Below, one piece after another: positions 9,602 to 17,963 of a stretch of DNA of 64,000 bases; position 1 is the stretch's first letter, and every line of letters starts with the position of its first letter. A program made the position numbers and the translations under genes. This DNA is from Acidobacteriota bacterium (lineage in GTDB: Bacteria; Aquificota; Aquificia; Aquificales; Aquificaceae). The stretch lies in NCBI GenBank assembly GCA_003696155.1, contig RFFP01000013.1:1-64000 (forward strand), read 5' to 3'. The notes under the pieces are model-generated. The model ran no database searches. It was not told where the DNA came from and worked only from the letters and a program-made list of their open reading frames with translations.

Positions 9602-9611
9602 TAAAATTATA
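9602..9611. promoter_or_regulatory. Overlapping divergent -10 boxes, GT39 gene and secF
   Basis: TAAAAT (9602-9607, plus strand) ends 6 nt before the secF ATG. TATAAT on the minus strand (9611-9606) ends 6 nt before the GT39 ATG. The boxes overlap by 2 bases, and neither gene has a Shine-Dalgarno at a usable distance. Confidence 0.55.
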
Positions 9612-9613
9612 AA

Positions 9614-10483
9614 ATGCCCAAAAACATATCCTTCATGAGTTTCAGATATTATGCCTACGGATTATCTTTTCTTTTCCTGCTACTTAGCTTAATCTCTCTG
9701 GGTTATAGGGGTCTAAACCTTGGATTGGACTTTACGGGGGGTAGCGTCCTTGAGCTTAAGTTTAAAAAAGGGGTTGGCACAGGAGATGTAAGGAAAGCTC
9801 TTGAAAAGGCTGGTTACTCCCACTTTCAAGTTCAGGATACTGCCCAGGGCACCGTCATCATAAAGCTGAGGGTTGACCAGCCAAAGGAAAGAGCCCTCTC
9901 TGAACTCCAAAGCCTCTCCCCCTATGAGCTTATAAGGTCGGAAACCATAGGCGGTATAATAACCTCAGAGCTACGCCAGAAAGCCATCTGGGCTATGCTC
10001 GTTGCCATAGGTGGTATCCTCCTGTACCTTGGCTACAGGTTCGAACCCGTATGGGCTTTAGGTGCCATATTGGCACTTACCCATGACGTGCTTATAGTGG
10101 TGGGTGCCTACTCTGTAACCCAGAGGGAGGTGAATTTGGATGTGGTGGCTGCCCTCCTTATAGTGGCCGGTTATTCTGTATCCGACACCGTTGTGGTCTT
10201 TGACAGGATAAGGGAAAACCTTCGCATAAGAAAGGGGACCTCCTTAATAGAGCTCATAGACCTTTCCATAAACCAGACCCTTGCAAGAACCCTCATGACG
10301 TCCCTTACCACTTTTGTCGTGTCCCTTGCCCTCTTTATATTTGGTGGTCCCGCTCTATCCAACATAATGTTTGCCTTCGTCGTAGGCGTTGTGGTGGGAA
10401 CACTCTCCTCCATATTCGTAGCCAGCGCCCTCATGTACGATATAAAGAGCAGGATGGGTCCCCAAATGAGCGGTAGTGTATAA
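9614..10483 (+). CDS. secF: Protein translocase subunit SecF
   Basis: Membrane component of the SecDF complex, which uses the proton gradient to help pull exported proteins out of SecYEG. The 289-residue protein has the N-terminal helix, the [13 protein letters not shown] motif at the start of the periplasmic P1 domain, and five further helices with [19 protein letters not shown] and [12 protein letters not shown]. SecD is not adjacent; the upstream gene is on the opposite strand. The ATG is preceded by TAAAAT with 6 nt spacing and no Shine-Dalgarno. An alternative ATG is at residue 8. Confidence 0.95.
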   Translation: MPKNISFMSFRYYAYGLSFLFLLLSLISLGYRGLNLGLDFTGGSVLELKFKKGVGTGDVRKALEKAGYSHFQVQDTAQGTVIIKLRVDQPKERALSELQSLSPYELIRSETIGGIITSELRQKAIWAMLVAIGGILLYLGYRFEPVWALGAILALTHDVLIVVGAYSVTQREVNLDVVAALLIVAGYSVSDTVVVFDRIRENLRIRKGTSLIELIDLSINQTLARTLMTSLTTFVVSLALFIFGGPALSNIMFAFVVGVVVGTLSSIFVASALMYDIKSRMGPQMSGSV

Positions 10484-10484
10484 T
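10479..10484 (+). promoter_or_regulatory. -10 box overlapping the secF stop
   Basis: TATAAT overlaps the secF TAA stop codon and ends 8 nt before the ATG at 10493. It would allow separate leaderless transcription of the TPR gene. The AGAGG directly abutting that ATG is too close to serve as a normal Shine-Dalgarno. Confidence 0.4.
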
Positions 10485-10492
10485 CTTAGAGG

Positions 10493-11059
10493 ATGGTAGA
10501 GGTCTTTTTAAGGGTGGGCGTTCTTTTACTGGGCATTCTCCTTTTGGCGGGCGCCTTTATAGGTTTTGAACATTACAGGGAAAAAAGACTTCAAGAGCAA
10601 TCTTACAGGGAATACGAAATAAGGAAGCTCCTTCAGGCTGGCAACTATGAAAAGGTCTTAGAGCTCACAAGAAACTTCCCCTCTGGCTCCTTTAAGCCCC
10701 TCGCCCTTTCCTACGAGCTGATGCTTGCCCAGGAGAGTATGGGTAAGGTGGACGAGGGTAAGGTTCTTAAAGAGATTATAGACGGTCTTAAAGATGATAG
10801 TCTGAAGAGTCTTTACTTGGAGAGATACGCCTACCATTTACTGTCTCAGGGTAAAACGCGGGAGGCTCTCAAGGTTTTGGAGGGCATAAAAAAGGAGGAT
10901 TTTAACTACGCCAGCGCTCTCCTTTTGAAAGGACAGATACTTCAGAAGGAAGGGAAAGTTCAGGAGGCGAGGGCTCTATACTTGGAAGTGCAGAAGCTAC
11001 AAGAGGATAGGTACATGGCAAACCTTGCGGAAGCTCTTGCTTTAGGAATTGGCAGATGA
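10493..11059 (+). CDS. TPR-like single-pass membrane protein
   Basis: A 188-residue protein with one N-terminal membrane helix (VLLLGILLLAGAFIGF, about residues 8-23) followed by helical repeats that look like tetratricopeptide repeats (YEKVLELTRNF, TREALKVLEGI, YASALLLKGQILQKEGKVQEARALYLEVQKL). The layout resembles YfgM, an SecYEG-associated membrane TPR protein in proteobacteria. With secF directly upstream, a role near the translocon is a reasonable guess but not shown. It overlaps glyS by 4 bases (ATGA). Confidence 0.6.
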   Translation: MVEVFLRVGVLLLGILLLAGAFIGFEHYREKRLQEQSYREYEIRKLLQAGNYEKVLELTRNFPSGSFKPLALSYELMLAQESMGKVDEGKVLKEIIDGLKDDSLKSLYLERYAYHLLSQGKTREALKVLEGIKKEDFNYASALLLKGQILQKEGKVQEARALYLEVQKLQEDRYMANLAEALALGIGR

Positions 11060-13029
11060 GGGACCTTCTTATAGAGATAGGGACTGAAGAGCTACCAGCT
11101 GGGGTTATAAACTTGGCTCTTAACTACCTTAAGGGGGAGCTTTCCAAGGTTCTCAAGAGGGATGATATAAAGGTCTATGGAACGCCCAGAAGGCTTGCCC
11201 TCTTTGTAAAGAACTTTGAAAACAGGGCAGAGGAGAGGGAGGAGATCCTGGTTGGACCCCCGGTAAATGTGGCTTATCAAGAGGGTAAGCCAAGCAGAGC
11301 TTTACTGGGCTTTCTTCAGAAGATAGGTGCAGGGGTTGAGGATATATTTGAACTTCAAAAGGGTGAGGGTGTGTACGTGGCGGTAAGGAGAAAGGTCAGG
11401 GAGGATGCTCCCCTAGAAAGGCTAAAAAAAAGCTTTGAGAGTATTTTGCTCACCATACCCTTCCCCAAGAACATGAGATGGGACTCCTCAAATCTTAGGT
11501 TTTCAAGACCCATAAGGTGGATACTTGCCCTCTATGGTGATGAGGTTTTGCCCTTAGGCTTTGGTTCACTAAAAGCTGGGAGGATAACCTACGGGCACAG
11601 GATAATAGCTCCAAAACCCATAGAGATTAAAGAAGCGGGAGATTATGAAGGGCTTCTAAAAGACAACTACGTGGTTCCAGATTACAGGGAAAGGCTGGGC
11701 ATGGTCCTTGCCTTCATTAGTGATGAGGCTTGCTCGCTGGGTGGTAAGCCCAAGTATCCCGAGGGTTTACCTGAAGAGGTGGCAAACCTTGTAGAGTTTC
11801 CCTTTGCCTTGGTCGGTAGGTTTGATGAAAAGTACCTAGACCTACCCGAAAGGGTCATAGTGACCGTGCTTGCTCATCATCAGAGGTTTTTCTGCGTTGA
11901 GAAAGATGGAAGGCTCCTTCCCTACTTTATAGCCATAAGCAACAACTTTCCAAGGGATGGGGTCATTGTAAAAGGCTATGAGAAGGTTATAAGAGCAAGG
12001 CTAGAGGACGCTCTTTTCTTCTACAAGGAGGACCTTAAAAGACCGCTTGAAGACCTTGTCTCTGAGCTTTCGGGTATACTCTTTCACCCTAAGGCTGGTA
12101 GCATGCTGGACAAGGTGCAAAGGGTTATGTCTCTTGCAGAGAGGATAGCCAGCAGCCTTCGCGTGGATGAAAAGACCAAGGAAAAGATAAAAAGAGCCTC
12201 TTACCTGTGTAAGGCTGACCTACTTACCCATATGGTCAGAGAACTTGATGAGCTCCAGGGTTATATGGGCTACGTATACGCCAAGGAGCAGGGGGAAGAG
12301 GATGAGGTGGCCTTAGCTCTTTACGAGCACTACCTTCCAAGAAATCCGTCAGACCCCATCCCTTCAAGCCACACATCCGCCATATTGGCTTTGGCGGACA
12401 AGCTAGATAGTCTTAAAACACTCATGGACGTGGGAGAGGAACCCACGGGTAGCTCAGACCCCTACAGCATGAAAAGGTTAGCCTACGGCATCTTCTCCAT
12501 AGTTGAAGCTTTCGGCTGGAATCTGGACCTTAAGGAGCTCTTTGGTGAGCTATCAAAACCTTTCGAGAATTTCTTAAGGTCAAGGCTTGAGGCTTACCTT
12601 GAACCTTATCCCTACGACCTTGTGAGGTCAGTGCTCGAGGTTAAAGATGTTTCCACACCTTACGAGGTAATAGATGGGGTTAAAAGCCTTGTCAACATGA
12701 AAGAAAGGGAAGAATTTAAAGAAATGGTGGAGGTCTATAGGAGGGTGGTGAGGATACTACCTGCGGACTGGGGGGATACACATGTGGATGAGGATCTGCT
12801 AGTTCAAAAGGAGGAGAGGGAGCTTTGGGAAGCCTACAAGGGATTAAAGGATACCTTAAACCCTCTTAACCTCGCCAAGCTCAAGCCCTACGTAGACTCT
12901 TTCTTTGATAGCGTCCTTGTCATGGCTCCCGAAGAAAATCTAAGGAGAAACAGGCTGTCCATGCTTTTGAACATTAAAAGACTTTTCAACAGGTTTGCTG
13001 ACTTTAGTAAGGTTGGAGGTGTGCTATGA
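11056..13029 (+). CDS. glyS: Glycyl-tRNA synthetase beta subunit
   Basis: Beta chain of the bacterial heterotetrameric (alpha2-beta2) glycyl-tRNA synthetase; it binds tRNA-Gly while the alpha chain activates glycine. The start MRDLLIEIGTEELPAG is the family signature, and FPKNMRWDSSNLRFSRPIRWI follows in the first domain. The 657-residue length is slightly shorter than the ~690 of E. coli. The alpha subunit gene is not in this window, so the two subunits are encoded separately, as in Aquifex. ATGA overlaps join it to the TPR gene upstream and ppsA downstream. Confidence 0.95.
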   Translation: MRDLLIEIGTEELPAGVINLALNYLKGELSKVLKRDDIKVYGTPRRLALFVKNFENRAEEREEILVGPPVNVAYQEGKPSRALLGFLQKIGAGVEDIFELQKGEGVYVAVRRKVREDAPLERLKKSFESILLTIPFPKNMRWDSSNLRFSRPIRWILALYGDEVLPLGFGSLKAGRITYGHRIIAPKPIEIKEAGDYEGLLKDNYVVPDYRERLGMVLAFISDEACSLGGKPKYPEGLPEEVANLVEFPFALVGRFDEKYLDLPERVIVTVLAHHQRFFCVEKDGRLLPYFIAISNNFPRDGVIVKGYEKVIRARLEDALFFYKEDLKRPLEDLVSELSGILFHPKAGSMLDKVQRVMSLAERIASSLRVDEKTKEKIKRASYLCKADLLTHMVRELDELQGYMGYVYAKEQGEEDEVALALYEHYLPRNPSDPIPSSHTSAILALADKLDSLKTLMDVGEEPTGSSDPYSMKRLAYGIFSIVEAFGWNLDLKELFGELSKPFENFLRSRLEAYLEPYPYDLVRSVLEVKDVSTPYEVIDGVKSLVNMKEREEFKEMVEVYRRVVRILPADWGDTHVDEDLLVQKEERELWEAYKGLKDTLNPLNLAKLKPYVDSFFDSVLVMAPEENLRRNRLSMLLNIKRLFNRFADFSKVGGVL

Positions 13030-15584
13030 GGAAGTTTCTTGTATGGCTTGATGAGGTAAGTATGGAGGACATACTTCTTGTAGGGGGTAAAAATGCTTCC
13101 CTTGGCGAGATGATAAAAAACCTAGCACCTCTTGGCGTAAACATACCCTACGGATTTGTGGTTACTTCCGAGGCTTACTATGAGTTTATCCGATACAACG
13201 ACCTTGATAGGGAAATTAGAAGAGTGCTAAGCGGGCTTAAACCGGACGACGTAGAGGACCTGGCTAGGAGGGGACATCAGGTTAGAGAGCTTATAAAGGG
13301 TGGTGAGTTTCCAAAGGAGATAGAGGAAGGCATAAAGCAGTACTATCAAAAACTCTCTGAAAAATACGGCTCCTTTGCGGTAGATGTGGCTGTGCGCTCC
13401 TCTGCCACCGCCGAGGACCTTCCCCATGCCTCCTTTGCAGGACAGCAGGAGACATACCTGAACGTGGTCGGTGCTGAAAACGTGCTTACCGCAGTTAAAA
13501 ATGGCTTTGCCTCACTCTTTACCGACAGAGCCATATCCTACAGGGAGTCCTTTGGCTTTGACCACTTCAAGGTTGGCATTGCCATGGGAGTGCAGAAGAT
13601 GGTGCGTTCCGATATGGGAGCCTCGGGCGTTATGTTCACCCTAGACACCGAATCGGGCTTTAAGGATGTGGTGGTGATAAATGCAAGCTACGGTCTTGGA
13701 GAGCTCCTTGTACAGGGTATGGTCACACCTGACGAGTACATGGTCTTTAAGCCAACCCTTCAAGCGGGCTATTCAGCCATTATAGAAAAGAAGCTAGGAA
13801 GAAAGGACAGAAAGATGGTTTACGGTGTAGGCTCTGAGAGAACAAAAACGGTAAACGTTCCCCTCTCAGAGCAGAAACAGTTTGCCCTATGCGACGATGA
13901 GATAATAAAACTCGCCAAGTGGGCCATCCTCATAGAGGACCATTATTCCAAGAAAAACGGCAGATGGATGCCCATGGACATAGAATGGGCAAAGGATGGC
14001 GTCCTGAAGGAGCTTTTCGTAGTTCAGGCAAGACCTGAGACGGTACACTCAAGAAAGGAAGAGAGGGTTCTAAAGGTATACAAGCTTACCCAGCCTATAG
14101 AGGAGAGGGTAAAAAAGAGGATAGTCTACGGCATAGCGGTGGGTGACAAGATAGCCCATGGAAGGGTTAGGGTAATATACGATCTGAAGGATGCAAGCCA
14201 GTTTAGGGAAGGGGAAGTGCTGGTCACGGACATAACGGACCCAGACTGGGAGCCCATAATGAAAAAGGCATCGGGCATAATAACCAACAGAGGAGGAAGG
14301 ACAGCTCATGCGGCCATAGTGGCAAGGGAGCTGGGCATTCCAGCCATAGTGGGTACCCATAAGGCTACGGAGATTTTAAAAACGGGCATGGAGATAACCC
14401 TGTCCTGTGCTGAGGGTGAGGTAGGCTACGTTTACGAGGGGTATGTGCCCTATGAGGTGGAAGAGATAAACTTAGAAGAGCTCCCAAGACCGAGAACCAA
14501 GATAATGATGAACGTAGGAAACCCCGAGTCTGCCTTCAAGTACTCCTTTATACCTAACGACGGAGTAGGTCTTGCTAGGGAAGAGTTTATAATAGCCAAC
14601 TACATAAAGGTCCATCCCTTAGCCTTGTTGCATTATCAAGACCTAAAGGAGCTCTACACAAACCTAAAGGGTCAGGGGCTTATCGATGATAAAGGTTTTT
14701 GCACCATGGGAGCAATCTACAAAAACGCAAAGCTTCCACTTTCAGAGAGGTTGGCAAAGGGTAGGGATAAAAAGGCGGTAAACCTTGAAAGGATATTAGA
14801 AGATATAGAAAACCTTACCTTCGGATACGAGGACAAGGCTCAGTACTTTGTAAAAAAGCTGTCCTACGGTATTGCTAAGATATCCTCCGCCTTCTATCCA
14901 AACCCGGTTATAGTGAGGTTTTCAGACTTCAAGTCCAACGAGTACAGGGGGCTCATAGGTGGTGAGCTTTTTGAGCCGGAAGAAGAGAACCCCATGCTAG
15001 GGTGGAGAGGGGCGTCCAGATACTATTCGGAGATGTACAAAGAAGCCTTCGGCCTAGAGTGTCAAGCCATACTCAGGGTAAGGAACAAGATGGGATTAAC
15101 AAATACAAAGGTTATGGTACCATTTTGTAGGACACCCGAGGAGGGAGAGAGGGTGTTGAGGGTGATGGAGGAATACAGCCTCAAGAGGGGGGAGAACGGG
15201 CTGGAAGTGTATGTGATGGCAGAGCTTCCAAGCAACATAGTGCTTGCAGACCGTTTTGCAGAAATATTTGATGGCTTTTCCATTGGTTCCAATGACTTAA
15301 CTCAGCTGACCCTTGGCCTTGATAGGGATTCGGGACTTGTAGCCCATCTTTACGATGAAAGGAACGAGGCGGTTAAAAGGCTTATAGCTCACATAATACA
15401 GGTGGCAAAGGAAAGAGGTAGGAAAGTAGGCATATGCGGGCAAGGACCATCGGATTTTCCAGAGTTTGCGGTGTTTTTGGTGGAGCATGGAATAGATAGC
15501 ATATCTCTAAACCCTGACTCTGTGCTAAAGACCATGCTTGTTGTGGTAGATGCAGAGAGAAAGATGAAGGAGATGGTATCGTGA
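13026..15584 (+). CDS. ppsA: Phosphoenolpyruvate synthase (pyruvate, water dikinase)
   Basis: Converts pyruvate + ATP to PEP + AMP + Pi, the entry to gluconeogenesis and a central reaction in an autotroph that makes pyruvate from acetyl-CoA. The 852 residues hold the N-terminal ATP-grasp domain (GGKNASLGEMIKNL, RSSATAEDLPHASFAGQQETYLNV), the central phosphohistidine domain (GGRTAHAAIVARELGIPAIVG), and the C-terminal PEP/pyruvate barrel with SIGSNDLTQLTLGLDRD and VGICGQGPSD (catalytic Cys). The length is slightly greater than the ~790 of E. coli. It overlaps glyS and pilM by 4 bases each. Confidence 0.96.
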   Translation: MRKFLVWLDEVSMEDILLVGGKNASLGEMIKNLAPLGVNIPYGFVVTSEAYYEFIRYNDLDREIRRVLSGLKPDDVEDLARRGHQVRELIKGGEFPKEIEEGIKQYYQKLSEKYGSFAVDVAVRSSATAEDLPHASFAGQQETYLNVVGAENVLTAVKNGFASLFTDRAISYRESFGFDHFKVGIAMGVQKMVRSDMGASGVMFTLDTESGFKDVVVINASYGLGELLVQGMVTPDEYMVFKPTLQAGYSAIIEKKLGRKDRKMVYGVGSERTKTVNVPLSEQKQFALCDDEIIKLAKWAILIEDHYSKKNGRWMPMDIEWAKDGVLKELFVVQARPETVHSRKEERVLKVYKLTQPIEERVKKRIVYGIAVGDKIAHGRVRVIYDLKDASQFREGEVLVTDITDPDWEPIMKKASGIITNRGGRTAHAAIVARELGIPAIVGTHKATEILKTGMEITLSCAEGEVGYVYEGYVPYEVEEINLEELPRPRTKIMMNVGNPESAFKYSFIPNDGVGLAREEFIIANYIKVHPLALLHYQDLKELYTNLKGQGLIDDKGFCTMGAIYKNAKLPLSERLAKGRDKKAVNLERILEDIENLTFGYEDKAQYFVKKLSYGIAKISSAFYPNPVIVRFSDFKSNEYRGLIGGELFEPEEENPMLGWRGASRYYSEMYKEAFGLECQAILRVRNKMGLTNTKVMVPFCRTPEEGERVLRVMEEYSLKRGENGLEVYVMAELPSNIVLADRFAEIFDGFSIGSNDLTQLTLGLDRDSGLVAHLYDERNEAVKRLIAHIIQVAKERGRKVGICGQGPSDFPEFAVFLVEHGIDSISLNPDSVLKTMLVVVDAERKMKEMVS

Positions 15585-16420
15585 GGATAGGCAAAGAAAG
15601 GGTGTCTCTTGCAGTCCAGGTTACGAATAGGGTTTTGAGGGTTCTAGAGCTTGGTAAGGACAGAAGACCAACCTTTGAGCCAGTGGAGGTTAGCCTCGAT
15701 GGTGCTGATAAGCTGGAGACCTTTAGGCGTATAGTAAACGAGCGTGGGCTTTCGGGCAAGAGTGCCATAACCTGCCTATCGGTCGACGATGCCCTTATGA
15801 AGTTTTACAAGTACCCGGCAAGTATGAGCTCAAAAGACCTTCAGAATGCCATAGATTGGTCCATAAAGAGGGAGCTCTCCGCCATAAGGGAAGAGACACT
15901 TCACGATTACTACATACTTGAAAAAAGACCAGAAGACAAGCATGTGGGAGTTGTCCTTGTCCTTTCTAGGAAGGAAACCGTAGACAATCTGAAAAGGATG
16001 TTCGAATCCGTCGGGATTAAGCTTGCCATAATTGACTTTGAGATAGTTGCGACGGTAAACTACGGGTTATACTTCCGGCTTCCTGTGCCTTTTTCCATAC
16101 TTTACATGGACTATAACTACTCCACCCTGACCACCTATTCACCTATGAACGTAAGCTATTCGGTGTTTCATTGGGGCTATGGGGACTTTCTGAAAAGTCA
16201 GGATGAGGAGTCAATAGAGGGCTTTTTTGCAGAGGTAAGAAACATAATAGTCTTAAACGACCTTTCAAGCATGTACATAGCTGGACCCATACTTGGGGAA
16301 GAGGATCTCCTTACAAGGGTAATGGAAAACCTTCCGGTTTTGGGACTTCTTGACGTAGAGGGAATTAAGCCCAACTTTTTCCTTCCGTATATATTAAGTA
16401 TAAGGGGGATGGAAGAATGA
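15581..16420 (+). CDS. pilM: Type IV pilus assembly protein PilM-like
   Basis: Cytoplasmic actin-like protein that binds the PilN N terminus and links the inner-membrane platform of the pilus machine to the cytoplasm. The 279-residue protein begins VSLAVQVTNRVLRVLEL, matching the PilM beta-strand start, and contains SSKDLQNAIDWSIKRELS; it is shorter than the usual ~350. The assignment depends strongly on the pilN-O-Q genes that follow. The GTG start overlaps the ppsA stop (GTGA), so the pilus genes lie in the same transcript as ppsA unless an internal promoter exists. Confidence 0.82.
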   Translation: MRIGKERVSLAVQVTNRVLRVLELGKDRRPTFEPVEVSLDGADKLETFRRIVNERGLSGKSAITCLSVDDALMKFYKYPASMSSKDLQNAIDWSIKRELSAIREETLHDYYILEKRPEDKHVGVVLVLSRKETVDNLKRMFESVGIKLAIIDFEIVATVNYGLYFRLPVPFSILYMDYNYSTLTTYSPMNVSYSVFHWGYGDFLKSQDEESIEGFFAEVRNIIVLNDLSSMYIAGPILGEEDLLTRVMENLPVLGLLDVEGIKPNFFLPYILSIRGMEE

Positions 16421-17061
16421 TAAAGATAAACCTTCTCAAGCCTGAGAGGAAGGGAAGGGCAGTAGATTTTGCCGCTCTAAGAGAAATAAAGCTTCAAGAG
16501 GTTCTCAAGGCTGGACCTGAATACTACCTTGGGTTTATACTTTGGCTTTTTCTTCTTCTTCTTATAGCATACAATTACAAGCTAAACCAAGATAGGGTAA
16601 GCCTAAGGAAAGAGCTTGAAAGGCTTAACGTAGAGAAAGCACAGCTCCAAGCAAGGGCAGCTAGGTTTATTGAGGAAAGAAAAGAAATAGAAAAGAGAAT
16701 AGCAGGGGTAAGGAAGGATATAGAAAGCTTGGATAAAAACAAGGACGTTATACTGGGGCTAAAGTCTTACTACGAGCCCTTCAATTCAAGCTTTTTAACT
16801 TACACCGCTAGGATCCCAAAGATATCTTGGATAGGTAAGTATGGCCAAAGTTTGGATATGGAAAAGCAGAGGCTCTCTGTAAACTTTGAATTTCACTCAC
16901 CTGATTACAGGGGTATTACAGCGTACAGCGAGTCCGTTGGGGGATTATCCAAAGAAGCGGGAAGCTTGAGCTTAGAAAGGAGATTAAACCACCATGGTGT
17001 GTGGTATTACACAGCAAAATTGTCAGTGGAAAAACCCTTATCCAAAGGGAGGGTTGAATGA
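16417..17061 (+). CDS. pilN: Type IV pilus assembly protein PilN-like
   Basis: Inner-membrane protein of the pilus alignment complex. The first residues MIKINLLKPER match the conserved PilN N terminus (INLLP motif) that sits in the PilM groove. One membrane helix follows (YYLGFILWLFLLLLIAYNY), then a long coiled coil (residues about 65-110) and a ferredoxin-like C-terminal part. The 214-residue length fits. It overlaps pilM and pilO by 4 bases each. Confidence 0.88.
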   Translation: MIKINLLKPERKGRAVDFAALREIKLQEVLKAGPEYYLGFILWLFLLLLIAYNYKLNQDRVSLRKELERLNVEKAQLQARAARFIEERKEIEKRIAGVRKDIESLDKNKDVILGLKSYYEPFNSSFLTYTARIPKISWIGKYGQSLDMEKQRLSVNFEFHSPDYRGITAYSESVGGLSKEAGSLSLERRLNHHGVWYYTAKLSVEKPLSKGRVE

Positions 17062-17963
17062 GAAGGGCAATAGAAAGGTTAAGGGAACTTCCACCTTACC
17101 AGAGGTTTATAATACTTCTTCTTATTCCCTTAATCTTGATTATATACGTTTACTTTATGCTGTTTTCTCCAGTCCTCAGCGAAGTTAGAAATTTAAGGAG
17201 TAATATAGAAAGGACAAGGTCTGATATTGAAAACATAAAGGCAAGTCTTGATCCAGCCGTTTTAGAAAACCTCAAAAAGCAGGAGAAGGAGCTAAGAGAG
17301 GAATACCTGAGAAAGGAAGAGGAGCTAATAACCACAGTAGGTCTAATACCCACCGAAAGGGACGTGGGTTTAGTTGTTAGGAACATCGGCAGGCTCGCTA
17401 CAAAGAGTGAGCTTATGGTCCTTTCTATGCATCTAACAGAGGCACAGAAGGCTAGGTACTTTATAGTACAAAAGGATGAAGGAAAGAGTATAGTTATAGA
17501 AAAGCCAATGCAAGAGCCACAACAACAGAACCAACAGCCCCAACAGACTCAAAAGGTGCAGGCTGAGAAGGAAGAGGAAGGTGTGACCCTAACCAAGCGT
17601 GACCTATTGCTCCTAGTCTACAGTAGGAACGAAGCAGGTATAAAGAAATTTCTTGAGAGCCTTAGAAAAGAGGGGATAGTCTCCTATCCCCTTTCTTTGG
17701 ATATAGTTTCTATGCCTATAGCTATAGGAACGGAACAGAGTAGAGAAGCGCTCGTAGGAAAACAAGAAGATGGACTGAGAAAGTTTATGGAAGAAAGATT
17801 AACAGAAAAAGAAAAGGAGGCTTTCAGGAGGGGAGATGTGGATGTACAGAACATAGCAAAAAAAGTAGTTAATCTATATTTGCTAGAACGCGGTAACACA
17901 TTTGGTATTGTAAAACTTAGCATAATAACAAGAGAGGAACATACAGAGGAGGGTGTAAAATGA
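17058..17963 (+). CDS. pilO: Type IV pilus assembly protein PilO-like
   Basis: Partner of PilN in the periplasmic alignment complex. It has one membrane helix (FIILLLIPLILIIYVYFMLF), a coiled coil (VRNLRSNIERTRSDIENIKASL), and a periplasmic domain. The 301 residues exceed the usual ~200. The extra length includes a glutamine-rich linker (about residues 153-170) and a C-terminal extension of about 60 charged residues. PilP is not present as a separate gene, so the extension may cover part of its role (inference). It overlaps pilQ by 4 bases. Confidence 0.78.
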   Translation: MRRAIERLRELPPYQRFIILLLIPLILIIYVYFMLFSPVLSEVRNLRSNIERTRSDIENIKASLDPAVLENLKKQEKELREEYLRKEEELITTVGLIPTERDVGLVVRNIGRLATKSELMVLSMHLTEAQKARYFIVQKDEGKSIVIEKPMQEPQQQNQQPQQTQKVQAEKEEEGVTLTKRDLLLLVYSRNEAGIKKFLESLRKEGIVSYPLSLDIVSMPIAIGTEQSREALVGKQEDGLRKFMEERLTEKEKEAFRRGDVDVQNIAKKVVNLYLLERGNTFGIVKLSIITREEHTEEGVK

